Positions 1 to 11,446 of a stretch of DNA of 64,000 nucleotides are shown piece after piece. The stretch covers positions 36,476,876-36,540,875 of the forward strand of contig CM037868.1 in assembly GCA_021292105.1 (NCBI GenBank), given 5' to 3'. Source of the stretch: Anadara kagoshimensis. Taxonomy: Eukaryota > Mollusca > Bivalvia > Arcoida > Arcidae. Each line of letters starts with the position of its first letter. Position 1 is the first letter of the stretch. Made by a program: the position numbers and the translations under genes. The notes beneath the pieces are model-generated. The model worked only from the letters and a program-made list of their open reading frames with translations. It did not search any database and was not told the DNA's origin.

Positions 1-295
1 GTAAATTTGAAAAGCTACATGTTTGCTTATTATATTTGATATATATACAGTACAGACCTGTCGAATTTTTTAACAATAAACTAAAGAATCAGCAGCTTCT
101 ATCTGCCTTTTGTTAGCTCGGCAGCTCTTGCTAGCTTTTCTATCTCTCGGAACCTTCTCTGCTACTAGGTATTCAATTCAGCGTGTTTTATTAACTATAC
201 TAAACTAACAACTCAAATGAATGAATGGGTCGTGTACATTTCTTCTTGTAATTTTGAAAAGCTACATGTTTGCTTATTATATTTGATATACATGT
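1..295. repeat. 46-bp direct repeat, two copies 247 bp apart
   Basis: A segment around GAAAAGCTACATGTTTGC is present at 1-46 and again at 248-292 with few changes. Between them is unique AT-rich DNA. The first copy may be cut by the window edge. Confidence 0.7.
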
Positions 296-670
296 ATAAA
301 CATGGTTTGTATATATGTAAAACATACTTTGTATGTATTTATAGACTTCTGTTTAAGATTTCACTATGCTAAGCTAACACTTCTCGTAAAATTTAAAATA
401 CTGGACAATATTTGACAACTTCACCATAACTAAATAATGTTTACATATAGATATTTTAGAAGAAAATTTAAACACCGAATTTGCAAGATCATTGTGTTTA
501 TATTTATAAACTTTTAAAATTTATGCCAGTCTTTGAATGCATTTAATAATTTTTTTTTGTTAAAATAAAGCTTAATGACAAAATAATATAATTCTGATTT
601 GTCCTGTGATAATTTTGAATTGGCAAAATTTGTCAAAAGTAGTACATCCCAGGTACATATATACGAACTG

Positions 671-673
671 CAC

Positions 674-753
<80 letters not shown>

Positions 754-802
754 CCACCACCACCATCATCATTATCATCATCAACATCACCATCATCATC
801 AC

Positions 803-858
<56 letters not shown>

Positions 859-881
859 ATTATTATTATTATTATTATTTT
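671..881. repeat. (CAT)n microsatellite followed by a TTA tract
   Basis: About 188 bp of CAT/ATC triplets with CAC and AAC interruptions near 753-800, then a TTA run from 859. Poly-His, poly-Ile and poly-Met reading frames across it are low-complexity artefacts. Confidence 0.97.
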
Positions 882-1236
882 GATTATCGTAAAACAGATA
901 AGTATGAACTTATTTATTATTTTTTTGTGATAAAGACACTTGTAAACTTTGTTTTAAGTGTTTACCAGGAAGTCATCGAATTTTTATCTTATCTTAAAAG
1001 ACTTAACTCACCCATGATCTCCGACTTTACCTGTCCATTAAAATTGATCTTTAAAGTCGGGAAATTAAAAAAAAAATATCGAAAATTAATAAATGTCGAT
1101 AAAAGGTAAATTCAGATCTCCCTCGAAGTCTTATCTCAACTCTTAAAAACTAAGATATCTTTGATCTCTGAACTTGTACTTAAAAAATATTTTCGAAGAA
1201 GTGAAGTTGTAAAGAATTCTCAGAATTATTTGAAGT

Positions 1237-1625
1237 GGTCTCGATGGCCGAGTGGTCTAAAGTAAGTGCTTAAGGCTTCTGACTGCGACATTTCCTAGAT
1301 AAGTGTCCAGTATTTCATAAATAACGTTTTCGCACTAGCGAGCATTACGTTGCATGCAACTTTTTCAGTTTTATAGACAAGTGAAAAAGGTGTACGGGTT
1401 CAATACTGAGCCATCCCGTCATCCATCCAACAGTCTCGACATCCCCAGAGGGTGTAGCTAGCTAAATAGGACGTGATTACCCGGCTTCCGGAGCACCCGG
1501 CCTCACTTTCCTGGTGGGTGTCCACGTGTCTAACCTAACGTTTCAGTTTCAAAGTTTTACTTTGCTTCTGGATTGTAATTCAGACATGGATTAGTATGTT
1601 TGTTTTTTATCTTATAATACACTGT
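1237..1625 (+). mobile_element. tRNA-derived SINE (SINE-5, type II tRNA-like head)
   Basis: The head has a tRNA Leu/Ser-like A box (GATGGCCGAGTGGTCTAA) and a B-box-like GGTTCAATACTG near 1397. The 3' part (GCTTCCGGAGCACCCGGCCT to GATTGTAATTCAGACATGG) recurs on the minus strand at 6200, 7885 and 12583. Not a functional tRNA: the anticodon arm region is split by unrelated sequence. Confidence 0.6.
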
Positions 1626-2037
1626 CCAATTTCGTGAATTTTATGAAATAAAGTATTAAAATAAGCACGTGACAAGTACTTAATCTTTATTTCATAAAAA
1701 TAACAAAAATTATTAGCAAATGTCGAATGTACTTTTTAAAACTTTATTTCATAAAGAAGTTAAAAACTAGCACATGACACAAGTATACTGTCGAATTATA
1801 TTTTAAAGTTTAAGATCAAGTTTTACATTCATACATAACGGTAATGTGTAACTCAGGAAGCCTTTTCAAAAATATTTTTATAATTTGGTATTTTATTTAA
1901 ACCTATTAAAATCATTATCCTATATTTTATTCAACAAAAGCCATGTATTTGTTTAGATCAGAACGTAAGCAAGTGTCGTCATGAAATGAAATAAGAATCA
2001 TTTCAAATTTAAGGATAGGCTGTACAAATAAACTTCG

Positions 2038-2041
<4 letters not shown>

Positions 2042-2080
<39 letters not shown>

Positions 2081-2342
2081 ACGTTTGCCAGTACAAGCGC
2101 TTGAAAAATGTCGATGGTTTTCTCTTAGTACTTTGGTTTTCTCGCCTAACTCGAACAGATGACCTCGACTGAATAAATATAACGTAAAACACAAACACCC
2201 CCTTCTCTCTCTCTCTCTCTCTCTTTTGTAAGAATGTTTGTCATTTTGCTGTGTTTTTCTTTGTATACTATAGTTATTTCATCCACCGCTCTAGAACGAC
2301 AGACTCGATTGAATGAAAGAATACAAACTGAGACGTAAAGCA

Positions 2343-2373
<31 letters not shown>
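2042..2373. repeat. Three (CT)n microsatellites
   Basis: Pure CT runs at 2042-2079, 2204-2225 and 2345-2373, all in the same strand orientation. The Arg-Glu-repeat reading frames over them are artefacts. Confidence 0.95.
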
Positions 2374-2376
<3 letters not shown>

Positions 2377-2379
2377 TTC

Positions 2380-3200
2380 GACATCGTCCTTTCTTTCTTT
2401 GTCATATCTTATGCAATGTTTATTACAACTTTTATTTAATACAATCAAGACTATTTATTTCTAGCTTATTTGAGAAGTAATTCTTTAACGTCATATTTGT
2501 AAATATCACTTGGAAACTATATAAATATTTTGACTTTAAAATAGGTTTTTAATTCATTTTTCATATAAACTTTCACAAATAAACGTTGATTGTTGTTATT
2601 ACATGGGTTTTTAATTTCACTGAAGTAGCGTGTTTACTTTTAAACAAGGGGGTTGTATTTCTTTTGCCGTTTGTTTAAAACGTTAGTCAAATAGTGCACC
2701 TCACAACTCAATTCAATGTTACCTCAAAATTCAAATCAAACATTTCATAAAATGTTGAGGGTTGTAATAAATCTGATACTCTGAGTTTCTAAACGATTGT
2801 ATTTTAGCCACTACAGAGAATGAACGTTCCAACGAGACTAACTAGGATTGTGCAGGTTTTAGACTGAGAAAGTTTGTCATTTTACGTTCTGAACGATTTA
2901 CCTAATATTGCTTTTGAATTTGTAATGCTCTTCCAATTGTACATGTATATTACATATTTGACCTAAACATTATGCCATCCTTTGCTTGTATTGCTTTTTC
3001 CTTCTTGTTTGTATATTATATATGTTCTCTTCTTTTTTCACCATTTCTGTCAAATAGTATTACTTTTGTTCCACATGTTATTAATTGTATATGCAGTTGT
3101 GGGAGACTGATTAATATAAGAATTTAATTCTTGTTTCAGAATCCCAGCTTATATTTTGTAATCTTTAATTTTGTGAAATTATATTCATTTAATAAATATT
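2380..3200. other. No gene seen
   Basis: AT-rich single-copy-looking DNA with short stop-filled frames. No splice-bounded coding segment, SINE or long tandem repeat was recognised. Confidence 0.5.
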
Positions 3201-3204
3201 GTTT

Positions 3205-3320
3205 AAACTAAAGTTTGTCAGTTCACTTGCTGAAGGTCGAAGGCTTTATAATCCCAGAACTTGACTGACTGTCTCGATATAAGTGAAAGTATCATGACTG
3301 GAGCGTAAAATAACCATGAC
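3205..3320 (+). mobile_element. SINE-2 3' part (shared tail)
   Basis: Contains TTTGTCAGTTCACTTGCTGA and the tail CTCGATATAAGTGAAAGTAT...GACTGGAGCGTAAAATAACC, the same tail as the full SINE-2 copy near 36838. Confidence 0.65.
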
Positions 3321-3479
3321 AACGCCTCCTACTTCTCCTTTATGACACGCCTGTCACGACAAGGGACATCATGCGAAGGATAGGTGAAGATTGGCTCGAG
3401 CAATACGGAGGACCACGCCACGGGGCATCATCCGAAGGGTGGGAGTACGACACAAGATAAAAATTGCCTCGGGCACCAT

Positions 3480-3610
3480 CAGGTCTACAGTAACACGGAC
3501 ATAATTCAAAGAATATCAGGCATAATTTGTCTGGAGTAACATCGAGGGTTTGAACTCACAACCCCAACTTGCGAAACTAAGTCATGCTCGCCCATGTGTT
3601 ACACAACTTT
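3480..3610 (-). mobile_element. tRNA-like SINE head remnant
   Basis: On the minus strand, CATGGGCGAGCATGACTTAG is followed by GTGAGTTCAAACCCTCG, matching A-box and B-box spacing of a tRNA-derived head. The family is not identified. Confidence 0.35.
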
Positions 3611-3852
3611 GGAATTAATGAACTGGATTCAAGTCCTTGATGAAATATTAAACATTGAAGAATAATGGACCATAGTGTTATTAAAATTATTGATTTTACA
3701 TTATAATCTTGTTGTGTATGTCATAGTGGCGTGTTAATACAGAGTACATTGTACTTTCTTTGTCTATCCCTGAGGAATAAAGATTCTATCTTGTTCTGGG
3801 AATCTCCTATCTAAGGTATACTTCAAGTTTATTTAGCTTTTGTTTTGGGGCA

Positions 3853-4155
3853 CCACTGCGGTAGCTCAGTTGGTGGAGTGCTCTCTCCGTATGTGGGAGG
3901 TCGTGGGTTCGAACCCCAGTCAGGGTCTGATCAAGATTTGAAAAAAAATAGGTAGTGTAATTCTTTTACAAAGAACTCGGCATTTACAAATGAAAGTCAC
4001 GGAACCTTCGGAAGAAGCCTTAAACCCCGATGTCCCGTGCCACGACAGGTGTGGCCCTATACTGAGCACACTGCAACTTCGCCTTTAGTTGGTGACGTCT
4101 CAATATAAGTGAAATATTCTTGACTGTGACGTAAAATCTCCATTCAGTCAATAAA
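3853..4155 (+). mobile_element. tRNA-derived SINE-1 copy
   Basis: Starts CCACTGCGGTAGCTCAGTTGG, with a B box GGGTTCGAACCCC, then the family body (GAAAGTCACGGAACCTTCGG) and the tail CTCAATATAAGTGAAATATT. It is a SINE, not a tRNA gene, because the tRNA-like part continues directly into the family body. Confidence 0.9.
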
Positions 4156-4529
4156 CCTACAGAATAAAGATTCCATCTTGTCCTGGGGATTTCTCTGTAT
4201 ACGTCAAGTTTTTTTTACGCTCTTGGTGTTTTTGACGTGTGGAACGTAGACAACTTACAACATACTTTTATTCTGATATGGCATCACAGTAAAATATATT
4301 AGATTTATATAACTAAATTTGTAAACATTTTGTGACATTCCCCATCCCATACTGGTGTCCATTCTTTGCTGGTAAAATTTTAAAGCACAATATATTCTCG
4401 TATTTTAAAGGCTGTGGAAAACTGCATGACGCAACTATCACGCTCATTTTTGTATGATTCGGAATTTTTAAAAGACGTTTGTGTAAAAATTGCAATTTTG
4501 TACGATTCAAAGTATTTAAAAACTTGAAA

Positions 4530-4785
4530 AACTGTGAGTCACAAGCTCACAAAAAATACCCCCGCTCCCCCACATAAAAAATCCATCAGATCAAATTTTT
4601 AAATAGGAGGTGCACATCTACATTATATCACAAAGATTGTGTGAAAGTTTCATGAAAATCCATTGAAGGGTTTAGGAAGAGTTGCGGATAAGAGATACCT
4701 TGTACCCTAAGGTGTAGCGGAAGGACGGACGGACACCCCTATCACTATATACCCCCCACTTTTTAAGCGAGGGGTATAAAAAACA
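4530..4785 (+). repeat. Mollusc-type dispersed repeat with GGACGGACGGAC
   Basis: Contains GTGTGAAAGTTTCATGAAAA, GGTTTAGGAAGAGTTGCGG and GGACGGACGGACACCCC, ending in AAGCGAGGGGTAT. This word order is a dispersed repeat I know from molluscan genomes; no transposase is visible. Confidence 0.6.
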
Positions 4786-4789
4786 CAAT

Positions 4790-6060
4790 GCAACGTAAAT
4801 ACAAAAGTAATCATAGTTTCTTTCCCAGAAAACCGGATCAAAAATATACCTGCCCTATTTTACACCATTAAACCCTATCTTTAGATCACTGTTCCGTTGA
4901 TTAATTTCCGTGACGACAATGATGATTACTATCGGTAATTATCCGGAATATTTTCTAGGATAAATCCAGCACATTACGAAAATAATCCCGATAGACGAGA
5001 TTGGGTAATTTTACCGTGAGCTAGAGGATCGCGATTACGTATATGTTTTTGGGAAGTACAACAATTTTTTAAATAAAAAATGTAGAAGTCTACATCAACG
5101 AGAGACAAATTCGATTAATTTAACATTTCAGGCATTACTAAATTAGCAAGTTTTATGGCATGTACAGACATTTTTTTTAAAAATAAAAAAATGTAACTTT
5201 AACTCTAGAATCAACGTGATTAGATTAATGCCACTATCCTGTCATCACAAAATTGATAAAAAAATTATTATTGCAACACATGCATATGGGATTTTGGTCA
5301 TGTTGTTTGGCAAATTAATAAAACGCGTTTAAAAATAAACAAAATATATATTACATGTCCAATCGTGATAAATGTGTTAAAACTATGTCTAAAATCATAT
5401 ATTTTATGATTATATACATGTAAAATTCGTTGTAAAGGTAATTTTGTTTATTGCTTCAGTCTACTTATAGCCTTAAAATTAATATACCTGGGACAAGTAC
5501 GTGCGTATCAATTATGTCAAAATTATGACAAAAATGGATTTTCATTTTCACAGAAATTTGTCATAATAACATCAAAATTTAAAAGATCCGCTATAAAATC
5601 TTACCTTTAAGCCAGCATTAATCCAGACTAATCCATTAATACGGTTATTATAATTAATAAGTCATTTCCCGTGGTGGTAGTAGATCTATGCCGATAACGC
5701 ACAGGTGAAAGGAAAAATAAATGCGGTAAGAGTTATCTCCCTTTAACAGGTGATTTTACGTAAATGACACCAGGATAAAGGCTTCTGTGGCAACGACATA
5801 AATATTTACATTTTTGTCGATCTAAATTTTGAATTAAAAGTGTATAGCGAGAGGTTAAAGACTAGATCTATGTTATATATTGTTATAGTGCAATGAGTTG
5901 TACAATAAGTGAATTAAACTGGGATTGATTTTTCTGGGTTAACACGCGGATATTAAACATAAGACTATATGTAGGTTGATTTGCATTAGCTGGTATATTG
6001 GGACATTAGAGTCATTGATTGGTTCTAGTTATTATAATTGTTAACGAGGACAGTGGCGTG
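4790..6060. other. No gene seen; AT-rich unique DNA
   Basis: No coding exon, SINE or tandem array was recognised. It holds a cluster of transcription-factor-like words near 5600-5775, listed separately as a weak regulatory candidate. Confidence 0.5.
5600..5775. promoter_or_regulatory. Weak candidate enhancer-like motif cluster
   Basis: Two TAATCC words (Otx/Gsc-type) within 20 bp, ATTAATA, two CAGGTG E-boxes, a GATA-type AGTTATCT and the palindrome TTACGTAA (PAR-bZIP) occur within 175 bp of otherwise repeat-free DNA. Motif words alone are weak evidence. Confidence 0.2.
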
Positions 6061-6199
6061 ATCGATGGGAACACAGGACTTTATTTTAAAAATAACCACA
6101 CAGAGAGAGAGAGAGCTTTCTGCAGGTCGATTTAAGTCAGTTTCTTGAAACTGAAATGCATTTTTAATATTTATGTAGTTGGGAAAAACAAATACCGGT

Positions 6200-6340
6200 C
6201 AATGTCCTAAACTTCCAGAGAAATGAGGCCGGATGCTCCGGAAGGATTAGCAACTTCTGTTTAGCTAGCGGCTACACCACCACTTGCTAAGTCGAGAATG
6301 AATAAAAGAAACATAGGAACATGACATTTTAGCACGTTAA
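6200..6340 (-). mobile_element. SINE-5 fragment
   Basis: GAGGCCGGATGCTCCGGAAG and TTTAGCTAGCGGCTACACC match the middle of the copies at 7885 and 12583 and, in reverse, the 1237 element. Confidence 0.6.
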
Positions 6341-7220
6341 ATATATGAACAATTCTGGATACAGTTCTCCATGCAATCTTCTTAACAACAGTAAATATTG
6401 AGAAAACACTGGTACTATTAACAATAAAAAGAAGCATATTGCTAGTAATTTGCTACCATATTTTAAGGGGTCATGCATATAACTTCAACTGTAGCCTTTC
6501 GCGGTTGTCATAATGCACAAGTCAAAATTCATGATTCGGATTAAGAACGATAAGAAAACGGTTCTCGAAAACTAGATACATAAAAATACTGTAAATGTTT
6601 CAGAGTTTGGTGTAAAGATTTTTAGAAAGTTATGTGCCTGTGTATTATTTTCAATCAAGATGGTTTGCGTCTTTGGTGCTCTTTAGTTGCGACCAAATGT
6701 ATAGGCCACAACGACCATACCCTTAAAGCTTAGCTGTCAGCATTTATTGTTAATGCTGCCCCGATTTGATATCTTATAATTCGAGGTGGCTTTCGTTACT
6801 ATAATTTTAACTGTTACGACCCAATTTGTACGGAAGGTCTTGGGTATTGGGTATATACTAAAGTGGCCTCCACGGTAGTCTGGCAGGTCTAATTGGAAGA
6901 ATTTAAAGCAAGTTTGATTTTTCTTGTCTCAACATCTGTTAATACTGTTTCCTTTTACTTTTTACACGTTTATTTTTTTCACATTCAAACAATAAAATTT
7001 GAAGATCCGTATATGTACCTGTACATGCATAATCGGTGGGAAAAATTGACAGCCAACTCCGAAAGAGTTACCTAACCTTAAAACATTTTCTTGTAGTATC
7101 TTATTAAATTTCATTTAATATGAAAATAGGCATTGCCTATCCCGGGAAATGTCCAAATTTGTTATCGGGTTATTGTGCACACACACACACAAAAAAGGGA
7201 TGGCACACATTGTTTTGTCT
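6340..7220. other. No gene seen
   Basis: Only short AT-rich frames with biased composition; no splice-supported exon or repeat family recognised. Confidence 0.45.
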
Positions 7221-7233
7221 TTCCAAATACTAG

Positions 7234-7527
7234 TTAAAGTTAAAGTCTGTCCCGAGCCATTAGGCCCATCAGGCCGGTCTTATCCCGGTTGCGGTGGCGT
7301 TAAGCGACTGAGAGTACAAGACTCTCCCCTGAATGGGACGCCGGTCCATCGCAGGGTTAACCCCCAGCATTTTGCTGGTACTCATTTATTTTTCAGCTGA
7401 GTGAACTGGAACAACGTGAAATTAAGTGTCTTGCTCAAGGACACAACACATCGCCAGGTCCAGGTCGAACCCACGGCCTTCGAATCATGAGTCCAACGCC
7501 TTAACCACTAGGCCATGCGCTTCCACA
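7234..7527 (-). mobile_element. tRNA-derived SINE-4, complete, with 11-bp target duplication
   Basis: On the minus strand it begins GAAGCGCATGGCCTAGTGG (A-box-like) and carries GTGGGTTCGACCTGG (B-box-like), then a body with CCTTGAGCAAGACACTTAAT and GCGTCCCATTCAGGGGAGAG. CCAAATACTAG flanks it exactly at 7223-7233 and 7528-7538, so both ends are defined. Confidence 0.88.
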
Positions 7528-7884
7528 CCAAATACTAGTGGGACTGACTATAGTTAACTACCGCCGAGTTCTTGCGTCATCTTTCAATCATGTTCTGTCA
7601 CACAGAACTGAGTTTTGGTATGATCTTTCCAGGGACACAAAAGGCTATTCAATTACCCAATACAGTGAATATACTAATCCATACCACGACAACATTCTCA
7701 CGTTGTAATGTCTTCTCATCTTAAATCACCTTTTACCATACCATGTGAATAATTTAATCTACTGATTTATGGATTGCATAAATAACTACTCCTGTTTCTT
7801 AAAACAAGATGTGTATCATATCTCAAGATTGCCCCATTCAATTAATGAAGCAGTTATACCAATGAAAAACAAACATACTTATCC

Positions 7885-8130
7885 ATGTCCAAATCACAAT
7901 CCGGGAGTAAAGTAAAAAAAAACTTTGAAACTGACAAGTTATGTTAAACACGCGAACTTCCACCAGGGAAGTGAGACCGGTAAGCACCTTCTGTTAGCTA
8001 GCTACACCGGCTACGTGTGTAATCAATATTAAATAAAGGGAACATGGAACTAAAACATCCAGGTCAATATTGGACACAGAGACATCAAACTTGTCAATAA
8101 TACAGTGATGATGGTCATAAAACTTTTTGT
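7885..8130 (-). mobile_element. SINE-5-related repeat copy
   Basis: Homologous over about 250 bp to 12583-12845: TCCAAATCACAATCC, CTTCCACCAGGGAAGTGAG, GGAACATGGAACTA, GGACACAGAGACATCAAAC. Confidence 0.75.
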
Positions 8131-8189
8131 CGAAGGCCCTGATAAGCCTAGGTTTGCAATATCCCTTGGTCAACAATCTATTCTGTTTG

Positions 8190-8410
8190 TGACCGCCTTG
8201 GTTGCTCAATGGTATAGCATCCTCTTGGAGAGTGGAAGATTTTTGGTTCCAACCTGACTTGTGTTATACATGACAATACTTCAAAATTTGAGTTACTGCT
8301 TCCTCATTTTGCAAGCCACATTTGGCTTAAAGGATAGATTATCGACTGGTTATAGAATTATATAAATTGGGAGTGGAATGCTTGTCTGTGACTCTGTTAG
8401 GCAGCACCTT
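8190..8410 (+). mobile_element. SINE-like element with tRNA-like head
   Basis: CTTGGTTGCTCAATGGTATAG is A-box-like and TTTTTGGTTCCAACCTG is B-box-like, followed by a non-tRNA body. Only one clear copy is in the window. Confidence 0.4.
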
Positions 8411-8619
8411 TAACCCACAACCCAATATTAATACAGTGGTATGAGGGTAAGCTCCTCTTACACCTTCAACATTCACAGGCATATAGTACCATGATGAGAA
8501 TTTTCTAAAGCACAGACCATTGCAATTGACAAATGATATGATTAAACTTGACAGGCTTGTACCGAAATAATGTTAATTTTAGCCCAGCCCCCTTAAGTTT
8601 CACTGCATGAATAGTCCCA

Positions 8620-8960
8620 GCCCCGGAGTGTTGAAAATGCTTTTTCACTTATATCGAGACGGTTAATTCTAGGATGGTGGTTTTTTTTTTTTACCCCAGT
8701 CAAGATTATTCATTATTCACCTAAATTGAAATGAAACATTTTGGGATGATATACTACAAAGATGGTGCTTTAAGATTTATATTGAAATGGTCGCTTATGT
8801 GGATGGTGGAGTGGAAATTGGCATTTATTCACTTATACCAACTTTTTTTCGAGAACCAAGTCTGGGATAGTGAAGAAGGTAATGTTGATTTTACCCTAGT
8901 TAAAATTTTTATATTCATTCCGAGAACTAAATTATTGGAATCCCCTGCCAGCATCAGTAG
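8620..8960 (-). repeat. Degenerate tandem SINE 3' tails
   Basis: Three or four decayed copies of the shared SINE tail, in the order ...ACCCCAGTCAAGATT... then GGGATGGTGGAG, spaced about 80-90 bp. Frames across them are not coding. Confidence 0.5.
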
Positions 8961-9079
8961 TCCAGTCGCCATCCCTGGAGGTTTTCAAGGAGCCAATTCA
9001 GACCATAAGACTATAGAGAAGCAAATTATCAAATCAGATTTTGATATGCGATTTTGAAATTTTATTGGTATAGCTTTTT

Positions 9080-9215
9080 CAGTCAAAGGGCCATAACTAC
9101 CAGTAAAATGAGTAAACCAACTCGGCTTAACAATATGCTCATCTCCTATCAGTGTTGATGCTTTGCACCAAGTTTTGTGAAGTAGCGCTTCATTGTTTTG
9201 ACTGAAGAAAGGATG
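9080..9215 (+). repeat. Mollusc-type 'GGGCCATAACT' repeat
   Basis: AAAGGGCCATAACTACCAGT, then CCAACTCGGCTTAACAATAT and TTTGCACCAAGTTTTGTGAA. The same order recurs at 45370-45490. Confidence 0.7.
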
Positions 9216-9298
9216 AATGGACGGAAACTTGAATTTATTAAACCCACCCCTTCTTTGAGAGGCTAGGGATGAAAAATTAGTCACATAATATATGGTAC

Positions 9299-9425
9299 CT
9301 AAATGCCGAGTGCTTGGTTAAAGATAATTCAATATTTTCAAGTCTTGGCCAGACAAGGCCAGGGTTTAAACCCTAAATTCCCACATTCTGGTGAGCACTC
9401 TACCAACTGAGCTACCGTTGAAGTA
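9299..9425 (-). mobile_element. SINE-1 5' fragment
   Basis: Minus strand: TAGCTCAGTTGGTAGAGTGCT followed by the start of the body, ending in AAGCACTCGGCATTT. The 3' two thirds are missing. Confidence 0.8.
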
Positions 9426-9654
9426 CCTTTTTTCTCAATTTGAAGTAAAATGACATCATGAAACTGAGGTGTTAAAATTGTGAAAGACTACCACACTTTT
9501 TAACATTGGATATGGAGTTAAATTTCAGCTGAAAAATTTCTCCAGCCATGACCCTCATTGCTTAAAGCAGAACAAACAAGATCAGGTATGACAAGTTTAT
9601 TGTATACCATAACTGTGACAAAAATAATTAAATTATACAACATTTAAATATGAA

Positions 9655-9990
9655 GCTATGAATAGATACAAATAATATGAGTATCCATGTAGGATAGGAA
9701 AATATCGCCCGAGGGGTTGAACATTTCAGTCAGATACCAGGCGTGATTTTTTTTTTCCATTTTGATGACAACTTTTGGTTTCAAATATGAGTTACATCAA
9801 TATCCACACCATTTTTCTAAATCTAACTTTATAATTTAATGTTTTACATAAAAATAAATATGACCATCAGATAAAATGTACCTGCATTTGGTTTATACAG
9901 AATGTATAGTTATTCATTCCAATTTTCCAAAATAAACATTTGAAACCCAATGAAAATTTCTAAATTTTTTAGACTCGATTGTCATTTTTC
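9655..9990. repeat. Dispersed repeat, partner at 49830-50180
   Basis: Shares ATGAGTATCCATGTAGGATAG, CCCGAGGGGTTGAA and TTTACATAAAAATAAATATG with the second copy over more than 300 bp. No coding potential. Confidence 0.75.
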
Positions 9991-10315
9991 ATCAACTCAT
10001 GTCCACGCGTGTAGGTGAAGATAAATGCACCTGGAGGTGAGGATACGTACGTGGGGGTGAAGATTGAAATTTCTACCATCATTTCTTCAAGCAGAAATGT
10101 TTATGTCAAACATAACAAGATGAAAGAAATTACCAGTAGTAATGATAGTCAAAATTTGTTATTTAAACTCGTTCTCAAAACTGCATGTGACCGTCAAGCC
10201 AAAGCTGGTAATTTTTTTTTCATTGGTCCAAATGAAAAATGCCAAATTCCAGACCAAATGTTTCTTGCCAGTTCTAGTCTTAACATCAAGCGCTGGCTTC
10301 TGTTTTAAATATATA

Positions 10316-10493
10316 CAGTCCAACTTGCCTTAAGGCAACCCCTATATAAGGACCACCTGCTTATAAAGGCCAGTAGAATTGTATCCCAAATGTTCTTTAT
10401 TCATATTATTTAAACCTGTTTATAAAGGCCACCCGCTCATAAAGGCTCCTTTTACTGGTTCCCTTGGGTGGCCTTTATAGACAGTTTTGACTG
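10316..10493. mobile_element. Tigger/pogo-like MITE, TA-flanked (178 bp)
   Basis: Ends CAGTCCAACTTGCCTTAAG and, inverted, CAGTCAAAACTGTCTATAAA, with TA on both sides. CAGT termini and a TA duplication are typical of the Tigger/pogo branch of Tc1/mariner. No transposase; same family as the copies at 17355, 35096, 43713 and 56480. Confidence 0.85.
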
Positions 10494-10494
10494 T

Positions 10495-10740
10495 AGTCAA
10501 ATTGTGCTTATTCAATGGAGAGGAGTGTCCGTTTTACATCCCAGTGAAAATGTTGTATCTGAACAGTCAGTTCTTGGGAGGTGAAGGAAACAGGAGACCA
10601 CAGTGAAAACCAGTGGCCTTTGGCAAGCAAACTGGCAGATTTTCTCACATAGGATCTGTCTCAAATGGGATTTAAACCTGGTGGTGAGAGGAGCTAGGAT
10701 CTGTAAGCACAATCATAAGACCACTTTGCCATAAAAGCCT
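10495..10740 (-). mobile_element. SINE-2 copy
   Basis: Minus strand: type II tRNA-like head (GGCAAAGTGGTCTTATGATT), body with CAGTTTGCTTGCCAAAGGCC, then the CTCCCAAGAACTGACTG tail region. Confidence 0.7.
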
Positions 10741-11095
10741 GAATTTAAATTCATGTATCACCATTCACTTAACATTTAGTTTTAATATCAGCCAGGCAAC
10801 AACATTCTGATCTTTAATTTCTTCATGATAAGCTATTTAAGCACTATTTCACAAATCAACCACACAAAAAATCATACTTTCTTCAAAAAAGAAAATAAAT
10901 AAAAAAATTCACAAATATTTTTTTTCATTTTCACATGCCATATAAAAATTAATGTGTGCAAGAAATCCCTCACAGGTCTCAGACTATTGCAAATTTTGTC
11001 CTAAAACTTGTTTGGTTTCACCATTTAAATGTGTTTGAAGCAAAGCAGTAAAACATATGTTGTGAATTTATATTTAGGGTTTATAAGCTGGTACC

Positions 11096-11188
11096 CTAAA
11101 AATCACGATCAATTCTTCTCTGTGGGCAATTCTTCTGACACAGAGAGCAGATACCGTCAAAGACATCTTTAAAGCCCTCGTCAATCCG
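11096..11188 (-). CDS. Candidate terminal coding exon of an unidentified gene (30 aa)
   Basis: The minus strand has a strong acceptor (tgttttttacccag) followed by an open frame RIDEGFKDVFDGICSLCQKN, CPQRRIDRDF and TAG. The composition is protein-like: Cys pair CSLC, charged residues, no low complexity. I do not recognise the protein. HMG20A exon 8 cannot splice to it in frame, so it would be the last exon of a separate minus-strand gene. The upstream exons are not visible between here and HMG20A. An in-frame ATG five codons upstream would alternatively give a 35-residue ORF. Confidence 0.35.
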   Translation of the reverse strand, partial: RIDEGFKDVFDGICSLCQKNCPQRRIDRDF

Positions 11189-11282
11189 CTGGGTAAAAAA
11201 CATTCACAAGTCATATTGTCATGTTGACATCCAGTATAATCCTTGCAATTAAGATAACACGCCATCATAATTTATCTCTGAA

Positions 11283-11446
11283 AGTAAATAAATAAATAAA
11301 TAAATAAAACTAGAACAATCTCTTGAGAGCAAAATATCCCATTCAAACCCTTAAATTTCCAAGACAATTATTTTCACTAATGTAATTTTGTGCACCTATT
11401 TTTACCAAGAAAACTGAAAATAAATAAATAAATAAATAAATAAATA
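11283..11446. repeat. (AAAT)n tracts plus left copy of a ~100-bp flanking duplication
   Basis: The segment from AATCTCTTGAGAGCAAAATA to TACCAAGAAAACTGAAAA followed by a TAAA run (11318-11446) is repeated at 12339-12478 on the other side of the TIR element. Confidence 0.85.

Noticed and set aside
572-1109. Long poly-Met, poly-His and poly-Ile frames
   Set aside because: They are translations of the CAT microsatellite and its TTA flank, open only because the triplet repeat lacks stops.
1998-2448. Arg-Glu-rich frames here and at 34486-34749 and 58417-58912
   Set aside because: They translate (CT)n tracts and stop in the flanking unique DNA.
3853-3930. tRNA gene candidates with good A and B boxes (also 32431, 63718 and minus copies)
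   Set aside because: Each continues into the same SINE-1 body and tail, and cloverleaf arms do not close; they are SINE heads.
8731-9284. Overlapping ORFs of 99 and 108 residues on both strands
   Set aside because: Made of decayed SINE tails and the GGGCCATAACT repeat.
10015-10308. 97-residue plus-strand ORF
   Set aside because: It starts in or next to a dispersed repeat, has no recognised motif or splice sites, and the sequence is biased by A-rich DNA.
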